Source: Emiliania huxleyi CCMP1516 (lineage: Eukaryota; Haptophyta; Isochrysidales; Noelaerhabdaceae). From it: 42,721 nt of DNA. The stretch covers positions 31,445-74,165 of the forward strand of contig NW_005199892.1 in the NCBI RefSeq assembly GCF_000372725.1. Reading direction: 5' to 3'. This document shows positions 1 to 8,600 of the stretch, piece by piece; the stretch's first letter is position 1; every line of letters begins with the position of its first letter. Below the pieces are notes generated by a model. That model saw only the letters and a list, made by a program, of their open reading frames with translations, did not search any database and was not told the DNA's origin. The translations under genes and the position numbers were made by a program.

Positions 1-29
1 GCGACAAGTCCACGACACGTCCGCGACAG

Positions 30-1594
30 GCCTTCAACAAGGGCGCCGCGATCTTCAAGACGGCGGCCTTCGCCTACACGGTCGTCGACGAGCCGCTTCA
101 CGAGGGCGCCAACGGGCGGAAGGCGGAGGGGGAGCGCGAGAAGCGGATGCACCACAAGTTTTGCGTTGTGGACCACCGCATCCTCGCCACCGGCTCCTTC
201 AACTGGACGGGCGCCGCGAGCTCTCGCAACTGCGAAAACATCCTCGTCTCTTCGGAGCCGAAGCTGGTGTCCGCGCGTTCATCAGCAACTGACGAATGGA
301 GCGCCCGCTGCTGGCACGAAGGCAGCGATCTGTTAGGTGTCCGCGTACAGCGCCGAGTTCGAACGGCTCCACGCGGCCTTCTCGCGCTCAAACCCAGTCT
401 CGACCGCGGCGGCGGCGACCAAGCTGCAGGCGGCGCTGCGAGGGCGCGCCGCCCGCCCCCTCGCGACATGTCCGGGACACGTCCACGACATGTCCGAGAC
501 ATGTCGCGTAGGCGCGCCGCCCGCCTCCCTCCGGCGATGGGGCGCGCCCAGTCGTCCCAGGGGACAGCCGAGGAGAAGGTCGCGGCGGCTCTCTCCCAGT
601 TGCTCGCCCAGGCCCCGTCCGGCCGCTTGTCGCTCGGCGCTTGCCGCGCGTTGCTGCAGCGGCTGAATTTGCGGCCGGTGCAGGCGCACCGGCTGCTGCA
701 CACCGCCAACTGAACGAGTCTCGGCCAATCTCGGGCAATCTCGGCTCATCTCGGCTCATCTCGGCTCATCTCGGCCAGGCGCGCTGGCTGCTGCACACCG
801 CCACCGAGGAGTGCTGCGAGCTGATGCGGCGGCGAGGACGGCGGCGCGGCGCGGCGGCGGAGATGGCGGCGCTCCTGTCGTCGCTTGGCTCGCTGGCCGC
901 GACTCTCGAGAGCGATCTGCTGATGCCTCCCTCCGCCGCCGCAGCGACGCTCTTCTTCCCTTCGGTCGCGGCGCGGGAGGAGTTGTGCGGCGTGCTGGCG
1001 ACGGCGCGCCACACCCTCGACGTGTGCGTCTTTACTCTCTCGGACCGGCGCATCGCCGACACGGTCCTCGATGCGCACAAGCGCGGCGCGGCGGTGCGGC
1101 TAATCACAGACGATGTGACTGCGATGAACGACGGGTCACTCGTCTTTGAGCTCGCCGAAGCGGGGGTCGCAACGGTGGTGGACTCAGACTTCGAGGAGTG
1201 GAGGACGGCAGAGGACGGGTCCATGCGTCGCTCCGGCTCGACGCCGCGGCACATGCATCACAAGTTTTGCCTCGTGGACGGCCAGATACTGCTCACTGGG
1301 TCGTACAACTTCAGCTGGTCCGCGGGCAACGTCAACTGCGAAAACATGCTCATCACCGACGACCCGTACCACGTGCGCCGCTACGGCGAGGCGTTCGAGG
1401 GCCTGTGGCGCGAGTTTCGGCGCGCGATGTACGTCTCGCGACAGGAGGCGGCGGTGCGTATCCAGAGGATCGAGCGTGGGCGGCGCGAGCGCACCGCCGG
1501 CGCCCGAGGCATGCGGCAGGTGGTCAACGCTGCGTCTGTCAAGGCGAACGCCGGCCGCCGCATAGCCGGCGGCCGCTCGCCGCGCGCGCGATGA
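30..1594 (+). CDS. Tandem phospholipase D (HKD) family protein, 5' end outside the window
   Basis: Proposed exons are 30-266, 337-443, 512-683 and 779-1594, which join into one open frame ending at TGA 1592-1594. The first exon carries an HKD motif (HHKFCVVD, followed by TGSFNWT). Exon 2 ends in an IQ-like segment (TKLQAALRGRAAR). The last exon carries a complete second PLD domain with HHKFCLVD followed by TGSYNFSW, then another IQ-like helix (AAVRIQRIERGRRER). Two HxKxxxxD motifs per chain is the usual catalytic arrangement of the PLD superfamily, where the histidine forms the phospho-enzyme intermediate; the local motif style resembles PLD6/mitochondrial cardiolipin hydrolase. Each intron is flanked by direct repeats of exon sequence: 9 nt at 267/337, 15 nt at 443/511, about 26 nt at 681/776. 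The substrate is not predictable, and the two HKD halves could be a recent internal duplication. Bases 1-29 are the end of an upstream intron made of GACACGTCC-like repeats. Confidence 0.8.
267..336 (+). other. Intron with 9-nt flanking direct repeat
   Basis: GTGTCCGCG occurs at 267-275 and 337-345. Taking 267-336 as a GT-AG intron (it ends TTAG) joins KL to VSAYSAEF and aligns this exon with the equivalent part of the second PLD domain (HVRRYGEAFEGL versus LVSAYSAEFERL). Confidence 0.7.
444..511 (+). other. GC-AG intron built of GACATGTCC-type repeats
   Basis: The segment GCGCGCCGCCCGCC lies at 444-457 and again at 512-525. The filler between is a run of GACATGTCC/GACACGTCC units ending GCGTAG. 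Removing 444-511 restores frame (RGRAARLPPAMG), but the intron then starts with GC. Confidence 0.65.
684..778 (+). other. GC-AG intron with (ATCTCGGCTC)n filler
   Basis: About 26 nt starting CAGGCGC and ending GCTGCTGCACACCGCCA are repeated at 681 and 776 with two mismatches. Between them lie six tandem CTCGG(C/G)(C/T)AAT-type units. Removing 684-778 joins RPVQ to ARWLLHTATEE in phase 0. The unspliced frame would stop at 711-713. Confidence 0.65.
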
Positions 1595-2246
1595 AACCAA
1601 GGTGGTCGGGTAACACCGCTCCAGCTGATACTCGCATCAGTCTGTTGGTGTATTTGGCCCGCAGGGCGCGACGGAGCGCACGACTCACACCGTTACTGTT
1701 TCCACGCGGTAGGACAGAGCGAAAAAGTAACAGAACTCCATGTGCGGAGTTGCGCGCTGCGCGGCCGGGAAATACGGCTCTCAGGGTGTGTGTGTAGGCT
1801 GGGAGGAAAGCGGCGAGTCTTCGGAGTACACTGTGTGGCTGTTTACCTCCACAAGTCCAACGCCTCCCCATTTGCCATTTCGCATGTGTGAGCCTTTTTC
1901 TGTGATCTCGGTTCTCGCGGACGTGATGCACCCGGGCTGCCGCACGCGCCGGAAGGAGAAGGAGTAGACGAGGCCGGCGCTCTGCCAGTCGAAAGCAGGG
2001 ATGCACTTGGCAGAGAAGACCACGTGGAGGACTTCACGCACCTCTAGCGAAGCACTCACACACATGCCTACACAACCCCTTGTTGAGACTCTACACGATA
2101 CACGTACACGCGTCCACCCAACCGCGTTGGTGTCCCAGGGTTGTGCGACGGTGTGGCATAGTGGGAATGATATACCGTCGCCAACTGACGGTGGCATAGT
2201 GGGAATGTCATGGCATAGTGGGAGCCCGGTCTCCGTCGATAGCTCG
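1595..2246. other. Convergent intergenic region
   Basis: The 3' ends of the PLD gene (+) and the discoidin gene (-) face each other here. I see no supported gene, no tandem repeat and no structured RNA in this 650-bp stretch. Confidence 0.5.
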
Positions 2247-4082
2247 TCATGGCGGACGCGTTGGGGCACCAGTTTCTCCCCACGGAGAGGTGTGGCCGTC
2301 TGCCCGCCTGTTGACCACCACGCCGTGGCACCGGCAGGGGTAGCTGTGCTGGTTGCGATCGCGGCACCTCGGGGTCTGCCCCGCGCCGCAGCCAGTGCTG
2401 CCGCTGTTTCCGCGCGTGTACGAGCAGCAGTGGCCGCCCCCCCTGCACTGATCGCACCCGTTGCCGCTTCCGCGGCAACGATCATTGTCCCTGCGGCAGA
2501 AGCCGTCGTTGCCGCAGCGGTGTTGGTTTGGGCAGTCGTGCACGGCGTAGCGCTCAATTGCCGCATAGCCCACTCCTTTGTAGACATCACCGCCACCCGG
2601 CCGGTCGAACATGCTCGAGGTCATGCCCCAGAGGTTCAAAAACATCTTTTGCCAGTCAGCCTGGCTAGAAGTTGCGTCAGGGAGACCGCACTGCTGCCAC
2701 CACGCAAGACTGGCCCCTCGTCCGTCTAGTTCCTCCTTTGCGGATCTGAGTCGCTCAAAGAGCTCCTTGAACGCATCGGCATCCATCCGCTCGAGGAAGA
2801 GCATAGTCAGCCGGAGCTGCGGGCGGTGCTCTTCTTCGCACCTGTAAGCGAGGCTCTGAACAAGTGGCTGCGGCGGAGCTGCCGGAGGTGGAGGTGGTGG
2901 GGGAGCATTCAGGTCGCAGCAGGCCATGCAATCCTGCATATTTTGGCCGGGGCTGAGTAGGCCATTGCCAATGTCCCCGCAAGGCCTGTGGGAGAACCTG
3001 CAGGCAAAGTCGGTGCAGCGTTGAACCGCACAAAAGTATGGAAGTCGGTCGATGCACTTGTACTCGGGCACCGAGTCACTGGGCACCACCAGTCGGCATG
3101 AATCGGGGTCGCCGTCGCGACAGCTGCCGGGAAATGCGCGGCCGTAGGAGAACATGCGATTGCAGCGAAAGTGCGACATGTCACACCCTGGCGTTGGCGG
3201 AGGCACGGGTTCGTACGAGCCGAGGGGAAGCAGGCGGTTCACGATGTACTCCGCGAAGTGGCGGCGGTCGTTGCCCACCAGCTCGTCGCGCAGAGCGCCT
3301 GGCCGTCTCATCGCGTCGTTCACCAGGAGATCGCCGCTCACCTCCGGATGGGTCTGGAACCACGTCGTCACGAGAGTATTGTCAATTAGAGCAAGCGCAA
3401 AGTGCCACATATGCGACGCGAAGGCAGCGAGCGCTGCCCAGCTACCGCCACTCCAACCGCCCGTGTCCTGCACCAGCAACCCTGCTCGCATCGAGATATG
3501 GCCAACCCAAGCGTGCACGATGATCCGCACGTATCGCGCCTCCACAGGGTGGGCGAAATAGGCGCGCACCTTGGCGTTACCATCGCCGCTGTTGCCAACG
3601 AAGACTGCTCCGCCATCGATGTTCGAGAACGTGCGGCCATCGAGACTCACCTGTACAGTGTACTGAGTCACAAATTGGCCATGCTCGGTACGGCCCTGCG
3701 TCTCGACCCCAATCACGTCGTGGGCGGAACCTGCGTCGATGGTCAGGCACTCGCCCGCGTTGTTGGCTGCCGCAGACCAAGCTTGCGGCGAGTCTAGCCT
3801 CGAGCGCGCGTGCCCGGTGCCCGGTGCTTCATTGCCCCACACGGAAGAATAGCTGCGCGCAACCTCAGGCGGGTTTGTGTGACCCGCAAAGATTTCCTGC
3901 TCGCCCCGCCAAGTACACGTTGCGTGGGTGCCTTCTGTCCCAGGCACGTGGGTTACTTCTACGTTGATAAGCTGGGACTCGCACGACTCGCGGCCGTTCT
4001 GTCCCAGGGAGCGGCAGACTGCCAGCTGAGTGTCGTGGAGACGAGATACGGGTCGAGGGGGCTCGTTTGGGGGCGCTCGAGT
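2247..4082 (-). CDS. Discoidin (F5/8 type C)-domain cysteine-rich protein
   Basis: One uninterrupted frame runs from an upstream stop (4083-4085) to TGA at 2247-2249. It has no ATG ahead of the first domain, so the initiator and any signal peptide must be on an exon I did not find. In order it contains: a discoidin-like fold (YSSVWGN, SPQAWSA, ending ARYVRIIVHAW then GHISMRAGLLV), which in the F5/8C family binds carbohydrate or membrane surfaces; a central cysteine-rich part (CDMSHFRCNRM, then CAVQRCTDFACRF); a proline run; a helical segment; and a C-terminal cysteine knot-like tail (CGNDGFCRRDNDRC, DQCRGGGHCCSY). The cysteine density suggests a secreted or cell-surface protein. The domain variety resembles repeats I associate with haptophyte genomes, which is part of the taxonomic inference. 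Confidence 0.7.
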   Translation of the reverse strand, partial: TRAPPNEPPRPVSRLHDTQLAVCRSLGQNGRESCESQLINVEVTHVPGTEGTHATCTWRGEQEIFAGHTNPPEVARSYSSVWGNEAPGTGHARSRLDSPQAWSAAANNAGECLTIDAGSAHDVIGVETQGRTEHGQFVTQYTVQVSLDGRTFSNIDGGAVFVGNSGDGNAKVRAYFAHPVEARYVRIIVHAWVGHISMRAGLLVQDTGGWSGGSWAALAAFASHMWHFALALIDNTLVTTWFQTHPEVSGDLLVNDAMRRPGALRDELVGNDRRHFAEYIVNRLLPLGSYEPVPPPTPGCDMSHFRCNRMFSYGRAFPGSCRDGDPDSCRLVVPSDSVPEYKCIDRLPYFCAVQRCTDFACRFSHRPCGDIGNGLLSPGQNMQDCMACCDLNAPPPPPPPAAPPQPLVQSLAYRCEEEHRPQLRLTMLFLERMDADAFKELFERLRSAKEELDGRGASLAWWQQCGLPDATSSQADWQKMFLNLWGMTSSMFDRPGGGDVYKGVGYAAIERYAVHDCPNQHRCGNDGFCRRDNDRCRGSGNGCDQCRGGGHCCSYTRGNSGSTGCGAGQTPRCRDRNQHSYPCRCHGVVVNRRADGHTSPWGETGAPTRPP

Positions 4083-4675
4083 TCAAGGCGAAGGAGGCTT
4101 TTCTGGCGCGGAGCGGACTTAGCGGCCAGGCGTTGGAGGCCGAGGAGATGCGGTTGATGCGGCTGAGGGAGGGGGCGAGCCTGCTCCGCAGGACGCCTGC
4201 CGCGGCCACGCCCCTCGGGGCGAAGAAGGCGGGCAAGCGTGCAGCGGAGGCGGCGCGCAGGGCGATTGCGCTTGAGAGGGAGGTGTGGGTTGACGGGGAG
4301 TGCCGGGGTGGGCGTCGTGAGGGTGAGGGCGATTGCCGCCCTCCCCCCTTCGTGTGCTGTGAGAGAGAGTTGTGTTGGTTGAATTCTTTTTCACCGACAC
4401 TTTCTTTTTTGGAGTCGGTCGGCTTTTGGCGAGTTTCAGAGTTTATTGGCGATCGCGCTTGCTCCGTGAGTGAGCTTCCGCAGGGGCTTGGCTCACGTTG
4501 CCGAGGGCGCATGCCGATCCAGCGTCAGCAGACCGGCTTGCCGCCCGCGGCGTCAGAAGAGGACGCCGGTCGCAAATCGACGCCCTGGTGGCAGTTTTCG
4601 CGGCCAGTGTTGAGCGTCGAGGAGGAGGCAAGTGTGCCGAGCAAGGAGAAGAGTTGTTGCTGCACAATCTCGTGA
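4067..4675 (+). CDS. Hypothetical protein with lipidation-type C-terminus
   Basis: This open frame has no ATG at its 5' end, so it would be the 3' part of a gene. The first 70 residues are a charged, Ala/Glu/Arg-rich helix (ALEFKAKEAFLARSG). The C-terminus ends KEKSCCCTIS, which fits a CaaX prenylation box (CTIS) with adjacent cysteines for palmitoylation. The middle (about 4283-4520) reads poorly and could be an intron starting GTGTGGG. Its 5' end overlaps the antisense discoidin frame. I do not recognise a family; the lipidation reading is inference from the last four residues. Confidence 0.3.
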   Translation: MGALEFKAKEAFLARSGLSGQALEAEEMRLMRLREGASLLRRTPAAATPLGAKKAGKRAAEAARRAIALEREVWVDGECRGGRREGEGDCRPPPFVCCERELCWLNSFSPTLSFLESVGFWRVSEFIGDRACSVSELPQGLGSRCRGRMPIQRQQTGLPPAASEEDAGRKSTPWWQFSRPVLSVEEEASVPSKEKSCCCTIS

Positions 4676-5558
4676 ATCAATCTGGCCCGTGCGCATGTGC
4701 GACACAGCCGCTAAATTTTGCTATGGCATTCACAGCGAGAGCCCCGCCCGCCGGGACCCAGTGGCAGTGCGGCCGTCCTGCCACAGGCCCACACGACACA
4801 GCCATTCTGAACGCTTCCATGTGCGCTGTCGTCTGCACTTTGGACCTGTAGTTCTCGAGCGAAGGCGCCCCGCAAAAGAATATCCTTCCCATACGTGGCA
4901 TGTCTGTGTGTTCCCTAGGGCCTAGGGCCACATGCAATGCGGTCTGGTCACGCTGGTCGCTGGAGGCTGGTGCGTGGTGCTTGTGGTGCGTGGTGGGTGG
5001 TGGGCCTGGTGCACGGAGTCACGAAAGATTAGATAGGCGTGTGGCTTGGGTAGCGCGGCTGGCACCGCAAGCGCCCAGCGCGCCCCTGACACTGTGATGT
5101 GTCGAGGCGGTGTGACCCTCTCCGACCCCCCGCCCGCGCGCACAGCCGCATGTGGGATGTGTGCCGGCGGGACACCACAATCAAACATGCATGTGCAAAA
5201 AGTGTTGCGTCATCCAGTGTTTGCAGTGACGTAGACATAGCAAGATACGCCCCCGACACCCTCTACTCCTCTGGACTCCTACCTCATACGCTCTGCAACT
5301 TCTCCTCCTGAAACGGGTGATGGGGCGTCGCCGCGGCGGGCATCCTCGACAGCGGCCCACGCGTGCCGGGCGCAGCAGAGAAGGCGGTGCATCCGCCGCC
5401 GCCGCCGCGCCCGGTGCCTCCAGCCAACCGGCGGTCCATGGCCAGCCACTCTCGGCCGGCGGAAGCGCGCGATTCCGCGGACACGTGCAGGACACGTCCA
5501 GGGCACGTGCCCTGCACGTGCACGGGAAACGGGCGCAGCTTGCCGTGCGGCGGCGGGG
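4676..5558. other. Intergenic region, low-complexity patches
   Basis: There is a G/T-rich stretch at about 4944-5010 and a cluster of GGACACGTCC/GCACGTGC units at 5478-5525 related to the filler seen in introns elsewhere. No gene is supported. Confidence 0.45.
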
Positions 5559-5593
5559 TCAGTCCGACTCCTCCTCCGACTCGTCGTCCGCCT
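5559..5593 (-). repeat. Second copy of the eIF5 terminal exon
   Basis: On the minus strand, TTTTTTGCAG is followed by GCGGACGACGAG and a copy of the last ten eIF5 codons ending in TGA. It lies 45 nt beyond the stop codon of the main copy (5636). It differs by TTC to TCG (Phe to Ser). It has a good polypyrimidine tract and AG, so it looks like a duplicated acceptor plus terminal exon. Confidence 0.6.
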
Positions 5594-5635
5594 GCAAAAA
5601 AGAAAAAACACGCGTAAAAAGAAATGGCAGCGGCG

Positions 5636-8600
5636 TCAGTCCGACTCCTCCTCGAACTCGTCGTCCGCCTCCTTGAGCCACGTGATGAAGGGGGCCGCCG
5701 CCTCGCGCACCTGAGAGATGGGGAGATATGGGGAGATATGGGGCGATATGGGGCCGCCGCCTCGCGCACCTGGGCACGACTCAGTCACGGGGTGCTTCAG
5801 CCCTTCGAGTCGCGAAAAGGAATACGGCGCGCGGCCCAGCCGGTGAGATATACATCTCCCCATATCTCCCCATATCTCGAGGCACGGCCGGTGAGAGTGA
5901 CGACTCCCACGAGATACAGCCGAGATACAGCCGAGATACAGCCGAGATACAGGCCGAGAGACAGGCCGAGAGACAGGCCGAGAGATTGCCGCGATGTGGG
6001 CGAGGGATGGCGGAGAGGGGGGGGGGGGGGGGGGGCGCCTTGCGGCCCAGCTTCTTCTTCGACTCCTACGGCGAGGTGTCCAGCCGAGATACAGCCGGGA
6101 TGCAGCCGAGATGCCGCCGGGGCCGGGCGTCGTGTTTGGCTCCTTCTCGTGCCACTTGAAGAGCACGTCCTCGTCGTCGAGGATGTCCTAATAATTATTA
6201 TTAATTCATTAATTAATTATTAACCACTTGAAGAGCACGTCCTCGTCGTCGAGGATGTCCTAATAATTATTATTAATTCATTAATTAATTATTAACCACT
6301 TGAAGAGCACGTCCTCGTCGTCGAGGATGTCCGCGTCGTACAGCAGCTTGAGCAGGGTCGGCACCTGCGCCACAGAAGCATTCGATGAGAGCGCTGCATT
6401 GTGCGAGAGTGTCCAATCAGACTGCGCCTAGGGAGGCTCAGAGCAGCCATGACGAGGGGGCTCGTCCGATGTCGTCGTCGGTGCTCCAACTTGAGGTGGG
6501 CGCGAGCCTTCTTCTCCAGCTCCGGCACGCGGCCCACGAGCGCCTGTTCACAGCCTGCAGGTGTGAAGAGACGCTGTTCACAGCTCCGGCACGCGGCCGC
6601 CCGTGTCTCGCGCCTCGATCTGCTTGAGGAGGAAGGACTGCGTCTTCTTCTTGTCGGGCGTCGCCTGTGAACAGCGACTCTTCACACCTGCAAGCTGTGA
6701 ACAGAGGACTGCGTCTTCTTCTTGTCGGGCGTCGCCTGAGGAGCTCAGGGCGAGATCTGGGGAGATCTGGGGAGATCTGGGGAGATAGTTATCCTGTCGC
6801 GCGTCGCCTGATGGACACTGACCGCTCAACCGACTAGTCGGGCAAGCAGAGCCTTGTCTCCTCGGCAAGGCCTTGTAGAGCTTCTGCAGCAGCCGCATGT
6901 GCGCCTGAATGACCAATACGGCCTTGTAGAGCCGCTCACAACTACGGCCTTGTAGAGCTTCTGCAGCAGCCGCATGTGCGCCTGAATGACCAATACGGCC
7001 TTGTAGAGCCGCTCACAACTACGGCCTTGTAGAGCTTCTGCAGCAGCCGCATGTGCGCCTGAATGACCAACAGCTCGCCGCTCACAACTACGGCCTTGTA
7101 GAGCTTCTGCAGCAGCCGCGTGTGCGCCTTGAGGGTCGTGACAGCGGCCGCATCCAGCACGCCGTCAAAGAGGAAGCCTGCGGGGGGGGCGGCAGTCTGA
7201 GTGGGCAACGGGGAGACGAACAGCGGCCGGCCTGCCGTCAACGGTACACCTACGCGGGAGCAGCAGTCGGACTCCGCGACGGGAGAAGAGACGCCGCAAC
7301 ACACCGCCGTCAGCGGGAGGGCCAAAGAGGTCGAGCGGCTGGAGCTCGCGCTTCTCGGCGACCTGCCGAAACAGCGACTCCGCACAATGACGCGGTGAGC
7401 GGAGGAGGGCGCGCCAGCTCGCGCTGCTCTCGGCTGCCTCCATCAGAGCCTTCACGCCGACGGCGACGCGCGCCTTCGCGTCCTCCTCCGCCTCCGACTT
7501 CTCCAGCGCCGCGCGGACCTGTACCAAGAGCCGTTGGCGAGTGCCCGCTGAGTAAGAGGTGAGTAATAGTGAGTCACTCCTCCGCGCCGCGCGCACCTGT
7601 CACACTCATCTCTGACGAGTGGCCGTGGGCTGAGAATGAGGGACTCCTCCTCCGCGAGGGCGACCAACCTCGTCGCCGATCTTCCGCTTCTCGATCTCAA
7701 ACTCGTCCAGCCCCTCCTCCTTCATCGCCTGGAAGCCAACATCTCCCCACATCTCCCCACATCTCCCCATATCTCCCCATATCTCCTCCGTCATCGCCTG
7801 GTCGCCAATCGCTCAGTGAGCTGCAGCTCACATCGAACTCACCTAGCCCCCTCCTCCTCCTCCTCCCTACCCTGTGTGGACTCATAACCAAGCCCCCAGT
7901 GACTGACGAAACACCAAGCTCGTCGCCCCCCCCCCCCCCCTGGCTCGCCTTCTTGTCGCTGATGCCCTGCTCGGCCGCCTCCACCTTCGAGTACGCCGCC
8001 TCCTGCACCTGACTCATCACAACCATCGGGGAGACTCACTCGCCGCCTCCCCGCCGAGAGTCAGCTTGAAGCAGCCAGGCGTCGCCGCGCCCTGAGCCGC
8101 GCGGCGACGGCGTCCGCAGAAGTGTCGACGGACCACTCCTGGTCCTCGTCCTCCTCCTCCTCCCCCTGCTCCGCGAAGCTGCCGACGGCGCGCTCCTTCA
8201 GCTCATTGGCTGGGACCTAGGAGTACCCATTAGTAACCCACGTATCAACCCTAAGAGTACGACTTGCTAATCAACGTATTGATGAATGACTCATTGGCGG
8301 GCGCCTGAGGGGAGGGGGGTGGCTTGATGCTGAGGATTGATCAGTAACGCGGACTCTTCACTAGTGAACCAATGACTCCTCGCTGTCCTCCCGCTGGTCC
8401 TCCCCAATCTAGCTGCCTCACCTCTGATGAGTAACGGACTATGCACTAGTTTATCAACTAACCAATCTAGATGCCTCACGTTTGATTAGTAACTCACTCT
8501 TCACTAGTTTATCAACTAACCAATCTAGCTGCCTCACGTTTGTGTCGTCCGCCTCCTCCTCCTCCTCCTCCTCGGCAGCGCCGCCCCCCTTTTGCCTCGC

